NCBI GenBank assembly: GCA_015660885.1
Contig: JACTUB010000017.1
Coordinates: 1 to 59,500 of the forward strand
Source of the DNA: Methanoregulaceae archaeon
GTDB lineage: Archaea; Halobacteriota; Methanomicrobia; Methanomicrobiales; Methanospirillaceae
Direction of reading: 5' to 3'
DNA: 59,500 nucleotides
The translations under genes and the position numbers were made by a program. Below the pieces are notes generated by a model that was not told the origin of the DNA, did no database searches, and saw only the letters and a list, made by a program, of their open reading frames with translations. Shown piece after piece: positions 34,082-42,551 of this stretch (positions within the stretch are counted from its first letter, which is position 1; each line of letters starts with the position of its first letter).

Positions 34082-34573
34082 TTATGCATCCGAGCGGATA
34101 AAGTGGCTAAGGAATTGTTGGGCGATATATTTTGCTTCGGAATTTACTGTGCGGAGAACTACTCCATGACGTGGTTGTCCATATAACACAATTGCACCAT
34201 CAGGAGCTGCGATCACCAGCGGGATCACCGCGAGATCCTCCTCTCCATCAACAATAACGGTAGCCGGAGGATGCTCAACCGCATGTTCAAGTGCGCGGAT
34301 CAGATCGTCAGTCAATGTGCCGGCGGGATTTTTCACCCTGATACACTCCCCACAGATTAACGGCACCTTTCTGCACGGTGAGCGCATGGTATAACCGTCA
34401 ACGACAGCGACTGCCGGGACGATACCCTTCTTCTGAAGGTTGTGGGTAACAACATCGCCGACAGCATATACAATGTGGCCTAAAATTTCCGGAATAATCT
34501 CATCAAGGTTCCGGTGCAATTCTCCAAAGGGCTCCTGGAAAAGTTTCCGGTGCTCTTCGGGAAGATTAAGCAT
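34082..34573 (-). CDS. GTP-dependent dephospho-CoA kinase (DUF359)
   Basis: A 163-residue enzyme of the archaeal DUF359 family, which phosphorylates dephospho-CoA with GTP to give CoA, the last step of CoA biosynthesis in archaea. Motifs: GHIVYAVGDVVTHNL, VAVVDGYTMRSPC, VKNPAGTLTDDLIRAL, and TVIVDGEEDLAVIPLVIAA, YGQPRHGVVLRTV. These carry the conserved acidic residues of the family. The start overlaps the spt4 stop (ATGA at 34573). Its presence in an RNA polymerase/ribosome cluster is common in euryarchaea. Confidence 0.9.
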   Translation of the reverse strand: MLNLPEEHRKLFQEPFGELHRNLDEIIPEILGHIVYAVGDVVTHNLQKKGIVPAVAVVDGYTMRSPCRKVPLICGECIRVKNPAGTLTDDLIRALEHAVEHPPATVIVDGEEDLAVIPLVIAAPDGAIVLYGQPRHGVVLRTVNSEAKYIAQQFLSHFIRSDA

Positions 34574-34779
34574 CAGCGGACCTTCAGAGCATAACGACCC
34601 GGAAGTTTGATGTTCATCCGTTTTGCCACATCGGAATTTTCCGGATCGATAATAACTAGGTAGCCGGACCAGTCTTCGCTCAAATTTGACGTCCCGCAGA
34701 TTACGCAGTTTTCACCATCCACAACCCGGTGACAGTCACGGCAGACTTTTCCCTGTTTTTTCTTATTCGCCGGTGGCAT
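34573..34779 (-). CDS. spt4: Transcription elongation factor Spt4 (RpoE'')
   Basis: A 68-residue zinc-ribbon protein: CRDCHRVVDGENCVICGTSN, with Cys4 ligands, then the Spt5-binding part SEDWSGYLVIIDPENSDVAK. It forms a heterodimer with Spt5 and increases RNA polymerase processivity. ATG 34779 lies within the 3' end of the Rpo7 gene (17-base overlap) and ends with ATGA into the kinase gene, so three genes are coupled. The longer reading upstream (from 34830) is Rpo7 out of frame. Confidence 0.93.
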   Translation of the reverse strand: MPPANKKKQGKVCRDCHRVVDGENCVICGTSNLSEDWSGYLVIIDPENSDVAKRMNIKLPGRYALKVR

Positions 34780-35404
34780 TCTCCTTCCTCTTGCTCTTGC
34801 CCTTCTCCTTTGCTGCCTCTTTTGGTGCACTCGAGGATTTCAGGTCTTTTTCTTTCTCCTTATTCATCTCTTCTTCAAGCCAAAGAGTAGTTCCAAGCCC
34901 TGCCTGTCGCATCGTGAGTCCGATCTTGCTGTCACGTGGCTCACGCTCATTCAGGGAGAGAGTCACTATGCGGACACGGACTACATCACCAACGCCAATA
35001 AACCGTTTTGACTCCTGGCAGATGAGCCTGGCATTCTTCTCATCGTAGTTGATATACTCATCCGAGATCTGACTTACATGCAGCATAGCATCAATGGGAC
35101 CGAGGCTGACAAAAGCCCCGAAACTCGTCGTCTCAACAACAAGTCCTTCAATGACCTCCTGCAGTGTAAGACGGAGCACCATGGCTTCAAACTTTACATC
35201 ATAATAAACGCCTCCGTCTCCGGGTACGAGTTCGCCTTCACCAACATCCTGGACTTTCGTCACACAAATGAAGATCCCAATCTCCTTATCGATGCTGCCT
35301 TCAAGCTGCTCCTGCAGGACCTCAAGAATCACTTTTTCAAGTTTTTCACCCAGTCGCTGGGGGGGCACCCGCACTTTGTCTTCGAGCATCAACCTATGAT
35401 ACAT
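34763..35404 (-). CDS. rpo7: DNA-directed RNA polymerase subunit Rpo7 (RpoE')
   Basis: A 213-residue RNA polymerase stalk subunit. The N-terminal tip domain starts MYHRLMLEDKVRVPPQRLGE and the S1/OB domain (about 80-165) shows GLVVETTSFGAFVSLGPIDA, MLHVSQISDEY and SKIGLTMRQAGLG. The C-terminal 30 residues are a lysine/glutamate-rich tail, longer than in most homologues. With Rpo4 it forms the stalk that binds emerging RNA. A GGAGGT ribosome site precedes the ATG by 5 bases and overlaps the stop of the PIN gene. Confidence 0.93.
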   Translation of the reverse strand: MYHRLMLEDKVRVPPQRLGEKLEKVILEVLQEQLEGSIDKEIGIFICVTKVQDVGEGELVPGDGGVYYDVKFEAMVLRLTLQEVIEGLVVETTSFGAFVSLGPIDAMLHVSQISDEYINYDEKNARLICQESKRFIGVGDVVRVRIVTLSLNEREPRDSKIGLTMRQAGLGTTLWLEEEMNKEKEKDLKSSSAPKEAAKEKGKSKRKENATGE

Positions 35405-35407
35405 ACA

Positions 35408-35791
35408 TTACCTCCGCAATATCTCCAGTTTTTTCTGATTTCTCATTGATATCACGCCAATACCGCGTGTGAACAGTGCGTCCCTGATACGACGGTCATT
35501 GGTAACCACCATACAGGCATTCAGGGCCGCATATTCAATCATCTGCGCATCGACAGATCCTGATTTCAGATCGCCACTATCTATGACAGTGCATCTCTCA
35601 CCAAGCACAAGACCGTGCCGGGCGGCGGCACCGTCACGCCCTTTTATCCGTGAAATTCCGGTAAGCTCCCTTATAACACCTGATAACACGAGTGGTTCAA
35701 ATGCTCCAAGAAGCATGCGAAGCTCATCGAAGAGATCAATCTGGAACTGCGCCGGCATCATGAGTGCATTGGCGTCCAGAAGGATCTTCAC
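35408..35791 (-). CDS. PIN-domain ribonuclease, archaeal Fcf1-like
   Basis: A 127-residue PIN-fold protein. Acidic residues of the active site: Asp in KILLDANALMMPAQ, Glu in VIRELTGI, Asp in GSVDAQMIEYA and Asp in VVTNDRRIRDAL. It resembles archaeal relatives of the rRNA-processing nuclease Fcf1/Utp24 rather than VapC toxins, and no antitoxin gene is adjacent. It starts with GTG 35791 inside the eIF2-gamma stop (GTGA). Its steady place beside eIF2-gamma and Rpo7 in archaea supports a role in ribosome maturation. Confidence 0.82.
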   Translation of the reverse strand: MKILLDANALMMPAQFQIDLFDELRMLLGAFEPLVLSGVIRELTGISRIKGRDGAAARHGLVLGERCTVIDSGDLKSGSVDAQMIEYAALNACMVVTNDRRIRDALFTRGIGVISMRNQKKLEILRR

Positions 35792-37023
35792 TCGCTCAGG
35801 ACTCCCATCCCTATTAACCGCCAGCGTGCTCCCACCTGCCGGCTGATCGCTATCCTTGAACCCAGTTCTGCACATACAGGACGCTTCAGCTGAATCTCAA
35901 TAGTATCCTTTTTTGTATTGCTGACAATACCTACAGTCACCGCCGTCCCGACTGAGAGCATCAGCGGTTCGCTGTGTTTCAATGGTTCAATAACCAGCTC
36001 ATTTGTTGCTCCTACTACCCTTTCCATGAGCGTAACCCGGCATCGGATTTTATCCCATACCGGGGGAAGTTTACTCTCGTAACCCAGTACCTGTCCTGCA
36101 AGTGCATCGCTTTTTGTCAGAGCTGGATCGAGTTTGGTCCCGACGCCAAGGAGTCCTCCGGGAGTGGCCTCAACTACTTTATGAGAACCGGCATTGATTG
36201 ACGTGACTTTTGTAGTGATAGGAATCCATTTTATCCTGTTTTCGATCTGTGTCTGCCTGCCTGGCCGAATTTCGATATCGTCACCTTCGCGGAGGATGCC
36301 CCGAATAAGAGACCCTCCGACGACGCCACCTTTTACGTCTTTCCAGTTACAACCAGGTTTATTGACATCGAATGAACGAGCGATAAGCATTACAGGTTCG
36401 GCATTGGGATCCCGTACTGGTTCGGGAATTGTCTTATCGAGTGCCTGCACGAGAGCACCGATATTGATTCCTTTCTGGGAGGAGACCGGAATGATCGGGG
36501 CGTTCTCAGCGATTGTCCCTTTTATGAAATTTTTGATCTCATGGTAGTTATCGATCGCCTCTTTCTGGCTGACTACGTCAATCTTGCTCTGGACAATCAC
36601 AATATTTTTTATACCAACAAGTTCCAGTGCCATCAGATGCTCTTTTGTCTGTGGCTGCGGACATTTCTCGCTTGAAGCGATGACCAGCATCGCCCCATCC
36701 ATTAATGCCGAACCAGAAAGCATCGTAGCCATGAGTGTCTCATGTCCAGGGGCATCGACAAAGGATACGGAACGAAACGGTGTTCCCTTTCCGCCGCATA
36801 CCGGGCAATCTGGGTTGGTTGAAAAGGTGTCATTACCTTCGCACCTCTCGCACCGGTAAAATGTTGCGTCAGCATACCCAAGACGGATCGAAATGCCTCG
36901 CTTCACTTCTTCACTATGCCGATCTGTCCACGTCCCCGTGAGAGCGTTTACGAGCGTAGTCTTGCCGTGATCGACATGACCTACGACACCTATATTGACA
37001 CTGGGAACTGTCACGTCATGCAA
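35788..37023 (-). CDS. eif2g: Translation initiation factor 2, gamma subunit
   Basis: A 411-residue GTPase that carries initiator Met-tRNA to the ribosome. G-motifs: GVVGHVDHGKTTLVNALTG (G1), SFVDAPGHETLMATML (G3), VQSKIDVV (G4) and PVSSQKG (G5). A Cys4 zinc knuckle is present (CERCEGN...CPVCGGKG). Domains II and III follow to GVLSE. TTG 37023 is preferred because GGAGGT lies 9 bases before it and the length then equals the family's; ATG 37071 would add 16 unaligned residues. First gene of the cluster; TATA-like GTATAAGTA is near 37060. Confidence 0.93.
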   Translation of the reverse strand: MHDVTVPSVNIGVVGHVDHGKTTLVNALTGTWTDRHSEEVKRGISIRLGYADATFYRCERCEGNDTFSTNPDCPVCGGKGTPFRSVSFVDAPGHETLMATMLSGSALMDGAMLVIASSEKCPQPQTKEHLMALELVGIKNIVIVQSKIDVVSQKEAIDNYHEIKNFIKGTIAENAPIIPVSSQKGINIGALVQALDKTIPEPVRDPNAEPVMLIARSFDVNKPGCNWKDVKGGVVGGSLIRGILREGDDIEIRPGRQTQIENRIKWIPITTKVTSINAGSHKVVEATPGGLLGVGTKLDPALTKSDALAGQVLGYESKLPPVWDKIRCRVTLMERVVGATNELVIEPLKHSEPLMLSVGTAVTVGIVSNTKKDTIEIQLKRPVCAELGSRIAISRQVGARWRLIGMGVLSE

Positions 37024-37094
37024 ATGAAATCGAACCTCCTTACTCTGTATATATTGGGCATACTTATACATAACCAGTGAGGACGCCTATCGGT

Positions 37095-37113
37095 GGAAAA
37101 CCTGCAGTTTTCC
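37095..37113. promoter_or_regulatory. Inverted repeat between eif2g and nikR
   Basis: GGAAAAC-CTGCA-GTTTTCC has perfect 7-bp arms; with one bulge the arms extend to GTGGAAAAC / GTTTTCCCAC. It lies between two divergent genes, about 72 bp upstream of the eif2g start and about 107 bp upstream of nikR. It could be an operator, possibly for NikR, but it does not show the known bacterial NikR site spacing. No other gene in the gap. Confidence 0.4.
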
Positions 37114-37219
37114 CACACTCTTCACTCCTTGAATGCAGATTCTGAGCCAAGCACTAGCAAGTATTACTATTGCCGATATTTTATCGAAACGTTAAACATT
37201 CTTGTGGCATCATACAATC

Positions 37220-37654
37220 ATGAGGATCTCTATGACGATGGATAATGAGCTCTCACGCATTGGGATATCCCTGCCCAAGCACCTGCTCGACCAGTTCGAC
37301 GAAATCATCAATTATCGTGGCTATTCTTCAAGATCAGAAGGGATACGGGATGCGATTCGGAGCTATATCCAGCACTATAAGTGGATGGCGGATGTTAAGG
37401 GAGATCGGCAGGGAGTAATCACGATGATCTACGATCATGACCAGCGTGGCCTGTTAACGATGCTTACTGATATCCAGCACGAATTTAAAGCAATAATCCA
37501 GGCATCTCTCCATTCTCATGTAACCGAGAATCGTTGCCTTGAAGTGATCCTGCTAAGGGGAGACGGGACTCAGCTTAAGGCACTGGCTGAACGACTAATG
37601 TCACAGAAAGGAGTAGAATCGGTAAAACTGACTACTATCGGGCTGGAGGATTAA
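37220..37654 (+). CDS. nikR: Nickel-responsive transcriptional regulator NikR
   Basis: A 144-residue ribbon-helix-helix regulator. The RHH DNA-binding region is ELSRIGISLPKHLLDQFDEI (residues 10-30) with SSRSEGIRDAIRSYI. The C-terminal ACT-like nickel-binding domain shows TDIQHEFKAII, SLHSHVTENRC and VILLRGDG, including the His, His and Cys ligands of the family. It controls nickel uptake, important because methyl-CoM reductase uses Ni. An ATG at 37232 is an alternative start. It converges with DUF2098 (4-base overlap), and no nik transporter is nearby. Confidence 0.9.
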   Translation: MRISMTMDNELSRIGISLPKHLLDQFDEIINYRGYSSRSEGIRDAIRSYIQHYKWMADVKGDRQGVITMIYDHDQRGLLTMLTDIQHEFKAIIQASLHSHVTENRCLEVILLRGDGTQLKALAERLMSQKGVESVKLTTIGLED

Positions 37655-37944
37655 CCACCTCCTTCGCAGCTCTGGTCGATATTTTTCCACGCATCCTGCA
37701 GTTCGCTCCCAGAAGCAAACGCTCGTTCCTTTTCGATTACTTTCTTTGCGTCATCAATGAATGCCTTTGTTGATTTCTCGGGACCGGATGCCGGAATAAG
37801 AGTATCAATGCGGTACAGGAGGCTTGTACTGTCCAGTTCGGCAAACACCTCTCCCCGTACCTGTTCGATGCGCAGGATGATGCCGGTAGTGCCGGTCCGC
37901 GGGTACCGCGCCCGCATTCCGAGAGTGATCTCTTCTGCTAACAT
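37651..37944 (-). CDS. DUF2098 protein
   Basis: A 97-residue protein. The first 55 residues match the archaeal DUF2098 pattern: GMRARYPRTGTTGIILRIE, then AELDSTSLLYRIDTLIP. This looks like a small beta-barrel, perhaps nucleic acid or ligand binding. The C-terminal part is a helical region ending in GGG. It overlaps the nikR 3' end by 4 bases in opposite orientation. Methanogens carry this family widely; its role is unknown. Confidence 0.78.
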   Translation of the reverse strand: MLAEEITLGMRARYPRTGTTGIILRIEQVRGEVFAELDSTSLLYRIDTLIPASGPEKSTKAFIDDAKKVIEKERAFASGSELQDAWKNIDQSCEGGG

Positions 37945-37996
37945 ATTGGAAAATGATGTCTATTCTGGTATAAAGGTGTTTTTACTGATACAGAAA

Positions 37997-38971
37997 CTAC
38001 ATCCTCATCTTCCTGAGTACCCCCACAATATCTTGGGTAGTACGGCGAGGCTCCCCGTCACCTGACGGATCAGATGATCCCTTGAGAGAAAAAAAGATCT
38101 GGCTGATGGCCTCGCCATGTGAAGGTCCATACCCTCCTTCGAGGATGAGTGCTAACGGTTGATCGGTCGCTTTCATCAACATCGCAGTAAGAATACCAAA
38201 ATCAGGCGGAAACAGAAGCATACCACTTTTCGGGTCATCAAAAAGTGCATCCTGGCCTGCAGACACGATCACAGTGTCGGGTCTGAACTGTTCGAGAGCT
38301 GGGATAAACACTTCCTGAAAAACAAAACGATAATCGGCTATGGATGATCCAGCTCGCAGAGGTGCGTTGATAGTAAATCCCTTGCCCTTTCCGGTACCTA
38401 TTTCATCCACCCAGCCGGTATGAGGAAAGATGTTACCCTGGTGGATTGAACAGAAGAGCACATCGTCATCCGCGAAAAAAATTTTCTGTGTACCATTCCC
38501 GTGGTGGAGATCCCAGTCAATAATCGCAACTTTTTTGACACGATCCAGTGCTGCCCTTGCAGCAATTGCAACATTGTTGAAAATGCAAAAACCCATAGCC
38601 CGGTCAGGTTCAGCATGGTGTCCTGGAGGACGGACAAAGGCAAAACAGGATTCGCCATCGATTGAACGATTCACCGCTTCTACTGCAGCCCCTGCTGCGC
38701 AGGAAGCTACAATAAATGTCTCTGCATCAACATAGGTGTTCTGGTCAAGAAAATATTGTCCCCCGTGCGAAGAAAATTCCCTGATCATATTGATAAATGA
38801 TGGTGTATGAACCCTGGCAAGATCACTCTCCGGTGCACAAATCGGCGCTATCACCGGTATTCCTTCCGGTACGCCGCCGAGGGCTGCCTTCAGCCGGGTA
38901 CTGTTCTCATCATGGTTATCCATCTCATGATGAGAGAAAATTTCCCCGTAAATCGCGGAACACCGGACCAT
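37997..38971 (-). CDS. Histone deacetylase-family (acetoin utilisation-type) amidohydrolase
   Basis: A 324-residue Zn-dependent deacetylase-fold protein. The active site is complete: RPPGHHAEPDRAMGFCIFNN with the two catalytic His, DWDLHHGNGTQ with the Asp-His zinc ligands, and the C-terminal EGGYGPSHG. Archaeal members can act on acetyl-polyamines, acetyl-lysine or other acetyl-amides; the substrate is not known, and no archaeal histone gene is in the window. It is monocistronic in this region. Confidence 0.88.
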   Translation of the reverse strand: MVRCSAIYGEIFSHHEMDNHDENSTRLKAALGGVPEGIPVIAPICAPESDLARVHTPSFINMIREFSSHGGQYFLDQNTYVDAETFIVASCAAGAAVEAVNRSIDGESCFAFVRPPGHHAEPDRAMGFCIFNNVAIAARAALDRVKKVAIIDWDLHHGNGTQKIFFADDDVLFCSIHQGNIFPHTGWVDEIGTGKGKGFTINAPLRAGSSIADYRFVFQEVFIPALEQFRPDTVIVSAGQDALFDDPKSGMLLFPPDFGILTAMLMKATDQPLALILEGGYGPSHGEAISQIFFSLKGSSDPSGDGEPRRTTQDIVGVLRKMRM

Positions 38972-39041
38972 AATCGTGTTATCCGTATATTAAATTCCTG
39001 CAATCAAAAGGTTTGGTTTGTGACCATTCAAAAAGGAAAAA

Positions 39042-41636
39042 TTACTGGATTGTTGTGCCTTCCATTATAGCGGATTCGGGCACTTCGTATTCGCGTCCTG
39101 TAGCAATGACCCGGTATTTGCCGATCGTCTTTACTCCATAGGGATTTCCGGTTGTTGAATATGGCACAATAAATTCACCATTAACACTCGCTTGCTGGTA
39201 CGTGAATGTTCTGCCGGTATTACTGATCACCGGAACCTGGATAATCCCATCACCCTTAATATGCGCACCTTTTACATATTCAAACACTTTGACATATTTC
39301 ATATCAGTGATATTCGAGTTGAATACATTGCTGGGAGATTCATGCACCAGCCGGTAATGCCTCAGTGCAGGTACGGTTTCGATGGGGAACGTGATGGCAG
39401 GGCTTAACGCAGCAGCGTGGTAACCTGCCGGTGCTCTGAGGTTATATTCAGCCGCACGACTGACGGCATCTGAAGCGTTTACTGCTTCTGCGTCTGTGAT
39501 CACCGGAAGGGAGACGTGTGAAATGCTCGGGTCGGCATATTCTATATAATAGGCACTCGTGGGAGTTTTGAGCGAACCGTCAAAATTATGGAGGCGCGAG
39601 ATCATCGTAAGATAATAGGGTTGGGTATTAAGAAGGACTGACTCGTAACTGTTTTGATTGTTCTGCGCAGGGGTAAGGAGCGTCATCTGGTAAGGGTTAG
39701 CACCAACTGATGTATTATACCAGGTCGCCATTGCCCAGAATTTAGTTGTATCCATTTCGATATCGGTGATTACATACCGGGTTTTGGCGCGGTCAAGGAC
39801 TTGATTTCCCTCATCTTCTGACATGGACATGAAGTAGTTTGCTGATCCCGTTGGACCTGTAACTCCTGACTGGAACGGGTTGGCGTTCGGGATCCGTTTG
39901 GCAATATAGGTGATCATATGCCCATAGTCCCACCAGGACATAACACCATATGCTTCAGCGGGATACTGAAACGTTTTGGGATTGTAAATAGTGTAGTAAT
40001 TCACCCCGGTTTCCGGAGTATTATTCCCCATCCATTCAAGAGACTCTCGCCAATCGGGATTCATCCGTATCGAATCTGCTGCAGCATTTGAGTAGCTGAG
40101 TGAGGCTGATGTAAACGCAAACAGAACTCCGAGTCCGACAGTAAGAACCACTAAAGCTACGGCTAGATAACCTGATTGTGATGATCCGGATCCTTTCTTG
40201 TGGATTTTTTTCTGTTTTTTGCTCTTTTGTCTCTCCTCTTTACCCCCCTCTTTGGATTCAGCTTCATCAGCATCTGACGACATTCTGGTTGCCAGCCTGC
40301 GGATATCGGTCCATCCATGCTGGAGAGTAAAACTGATACAAACGGCTGAGAGCAGGGCCACATTCACGGCAAGGTAATATTCATACCGGACATGCTGCCA
40401 GGTGGATATCAGCATTATAAGTGACCACACGAGTGCAAAGATCTGGTGCGGGTGCTCATCCTCAAGGTTATTGTAGAGCATGACAAGCGCCCCTCCCACC
40501 ATAAGGATGATACCATAGTTAAACGTCGTCCACGCGAGATCCAGTGCCCAGCCCCGGGCTTCCTGCACCGTGTTGGTCGTTGCCTGCTGCCCGAAAAAAT
40601 CGAAGAGCGAATTTATAAACAGGTTATAAAGATCCGGGCTGAAAATGACGAGGATGAGAGAAAATACAATTCCACTCCCGATAAGAACTGCAGGGTAGTA
40701 ATACCAGTCTTTCCCTTTAACGAAGTGTGCAATCCCGTAGAGAAAACCCGTTCCACCGATTAATGCAAGGTACGCGTATACATGCCCAATTGAATAAAAA
40801 ATTAGATTGACTCCCGGATTTTTTAACCCGAACGCAAGAAGGCCGACAATCGCGATAGTAAAAATTACGGTATTAATTATCAGCAGATATTCGCTTGTCT
40901 TGCCCCGGAATACATCAATAACAAACTGGATAATGGTAAATATACCAACAATCATGGCAAAAAGGATCATTGTCGGCATAACAAAGAGACCAAGCAGATA
41001 GGCGACGCCAGTAAAACCTGCTAACAAGAGGGTATTTTTATAGGAACTGATATTCTTCAAGTTGATTTTTTTGTCTTTTTCCGAGTAGACCACATACATG
41101 TATAACAGGCAGAAGATAGTGGAAAAAAGGACCTCTGCGATATGGTGATCCATATATCCATAAAATGAGCGGTAAAAGAACTGGCCGGATACAATCGCGG
41201 TAAAACCTGAGGCAAGAAGACCAGTTTTCCAGTCACCGCAGATTTTTCCGACAAAGTACATGATTGCGACGACGATAGATCCCATGATGCACGGAACCAA
41301 AAGACCCGTGCTGATGATCTCTGGTCGCGTTGTGGCACCGGTAATAAGGCACAAAGTCGCAATAATGGTAGGGAAAAGCGGCCCCCACGGAACAGACATT
41401 CCCGTGGGAAAAAAAGTCATCGGATCATACCATGCATAATTCGGGAAGTTTGCCAGTATTTGTTCAACTTGACGCAGGTTGTAAAGGGGGTCATCGCTTG
41501 CAACCATCGTCAGGACGTCGGTATTACCCATATTGAGCATGGGAAGCAAACGGAGCCACAGGGCAAAAACCGAAAATAATACGACAAGGCCGATAATCAG
41601 TTGGGTTCGGCGGTTTTTAAGATCAATACGTACCAT
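39042..41636 (-). CDS. aglB: Oligosaccharyltransferase AglB (STT3 family)
   Basis: An 864-residue membrane enzyme that moves a glycan from a lipid carrier to Asn in secreted proteins. About 13 TM helices occupy residues 10-505; the first external loop carries VASDDPLYNLRQVEQIL (metal-binding acidic motif) and YMDHHIAEVLF (second acidic motif). The outside domain has the hallmark WWDYGHMITYIAKR near 570 and the globular C-terminal part, with a K/E-rich cytoplasmic-looking loop (about 455-480) KEGGKEERQKSKKQKKIHK. A ribosome site AGGAAGGG and TATA-like AAATTTATTAATG upstream support the start. It likely glycosylates pilins, archaellins and S-layer. Confidence 0.93.
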   Translation of the reverse strand: MVRIDLKNRRTQLIIGLVVLFSVFALWLRLLPMLNMGNTDVLTMVASDDPLYNLRQVEQILANFPNYAWYDPMTFFPTGMSVPWGPLFPTIIATLCLITGATTRPEIISTGLLVPCIMGSIVVAIMYFVGKICGDWKTGLLASGFTAIVSGQFFYRSFYGYMDHHIAEVLFSTIFCLLYMYVVYSEKDKKINLKNISSYKNTLLLAGFTGVAYLLGLFVMPTMILFAMIVGIFTIIQFVIDVFRGKTSEYLLIINTVIFTIAIVGLLAFGLKNPGVNLIFYSIGHVYAYLALIGGTGFLYGIAHFVKGKDWYYYPAVLIGSGIVFSLILVIFSPDLYNLFINSLFDFFGQQATTNTVQEARGWALDLAWTTFNYGIILMVGGALVMLYNNLEDEHPHQIFALVWSLIMLISTWQHVRYEYYLAVNVALLSAVCISFTLQHGWTDIRRLATRMSSDADEAESKEGGKEERQKSKKQKKIHKKGSGSSQSGYLAVALVVLTVGLGVLFAFTSASLSYSNAAADSIRMNPDWRESLEWMGNNTPETGVNYYTIYNPKTFQYPAEAYGVMSWWDYGHMITYIAKRIPNANPFQSGVTGPTGSANYFMSMSEDEGNQVLDRAKTRYVITDIEMDTTKFWAMATWYNTSVGANPYQMTLLTPAQNNQNSYESVLLNTQPYYLTMISRLHNFDGSLKTPTSAYYIEYADPSISHVSLPVITDAEAVNASDAVSRAAEYNLRAPAGYHAAALSPAITFPIETVPALRHYRLVHESPSNVFNSNITDMKYVKVFEYVKGAHIKGDGIIQVPVISNTGRTFTYQQASVNGEFIVPYSTTGNPYGVKTIGKYRVIATGREYEVPESAIMEGTTIQ

Positions 41637-41942
41637 AAATTCAACCCTTCCTGGGTACTTGGTTTTAAGTTGAGACCATTAATAAATTTGGATGAATTCT
41701 TAAAGAGATACTCCCGATTATTTCCCAAAACTGGCGATATTTCTCTTACCGGCATTTTCTTGTTTTTCTAAAAAATGTGCCTTGTTATGCATCGTAAAGG
41801 GTAAATATTACCCCGTGCATTCGGTATACTGGACATGAAAAAGGGATTTTTCGTTCCCAAGAGCATTTGTGATCCGACCCCCCGGTTTGCCGAAGGCCAC
41901 TTTTAAGAAAAAGTTAAGAGATGCGATGGCGCCGTGTTCCTG
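41637..41942. other. 306-base gap with aglB promoter, palindrome and a doubtful peptide ORF
   Basis: The aglB TATA-like element (minus AAATTTATTAATG) is at about 41677-41689. A hairpin GGGTAA-ATA-TTACCC at 41799-41813 may end the upstream acyltransferase mRNA. A plus ORF at 41835-41906 would encode MKKGFFVPKSICDPTPRFAE plus GHF (23 residues) without a clear ribosome site; it may be chance. Nothing else seen. Confidence 0.4.
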
Positions 41943-42551
41943 TTATTTTCTCGTCTCCTTACGGTTCATTTTCGAAGGCAGATCAGTAATTTTTGCGGGA
42001 GCACCAATAGCAAGCTTACGCGCTGGAACGTCCCGGGTCACGATTGCCCCGGCAGCTACAAGCGCCCCCTCCCCAATGATGACGCCCGGGAGCAGGGTGG
42101 CATTCGCGCCGATCGCAGCGCCGTCCCCGATCTGTGGCCCTTTAAGTCCACCTATGCGTGTGGGAGGGTACCGGTCATTGGTCAGGACCGTATTGGGACC
42201 GATAAAGACATTATCGCCGATGACAGTGTCTGTTGGAATGTAGACCATACTTTGCAGGCTTACTTCGTTTCCGATACTAGTATTTCCTTCAATAACTGTT
42301 GCAGTCCCAATAGCAACCTGATTACCGATCCGGGTTTTTTCACGAATCATGACATTATGCCCGCTCTGAAAATTATCGCCGATAATCACATCACAGTAAA
42401 TTATCGTGCCCGATCTGATAATTGCATTTTTCCCGATCAGTGTCCCGGTAAAACTGATTTTGCCGATGTTATCCCGCGAGGGGAATCCAAGGGTAACCGG
42501 TTCAAAAATCTGCGCTCCTTCCCCAATCGTATTTATACCGTATTTGGTCAT
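41943..42551 (-). CDS. Left-handed beta-helix acyltransferase (hexapeptide, sugar N-acetyltransferase-like)
   Basis: A 202-residue hexapeptide-repeat protein. Repeats such as [27 protein letters not shown] and [20 protein letters not shown] run through most of the sequence. The catalytic segment resembles WbpD/PglD-like amino-sugar N-acetyltransferases ([45 protein letters not shown]). It could acetylate the amino group of a nucleotide sugar for the N-glycan. Its ATG overlaps the glmS stop (ATGA), so it belongs to the glmM-glmU-glmU-glmS unit. It is the last gene before aglB. Confidence 0.8.
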   Translation of the reverse strand: MTKYGINTIGEGAQIFEPVTLGFPSRDNIGKISFTGTLIGKNAIIRSGTIIYCDVIIGDNFQSGHNVMIREKTRIGNQVAIGTATVIEGNTSIGNEVSLQSMVYIPTDTVIGDNVFIGPNTVLTNDRYPPTRIGGLKGPQIGDGAAIGANATLLPGVIIGEGALVAAGAIVTRDVPARKLAIGAPAKITDLPSKMNRKETRK

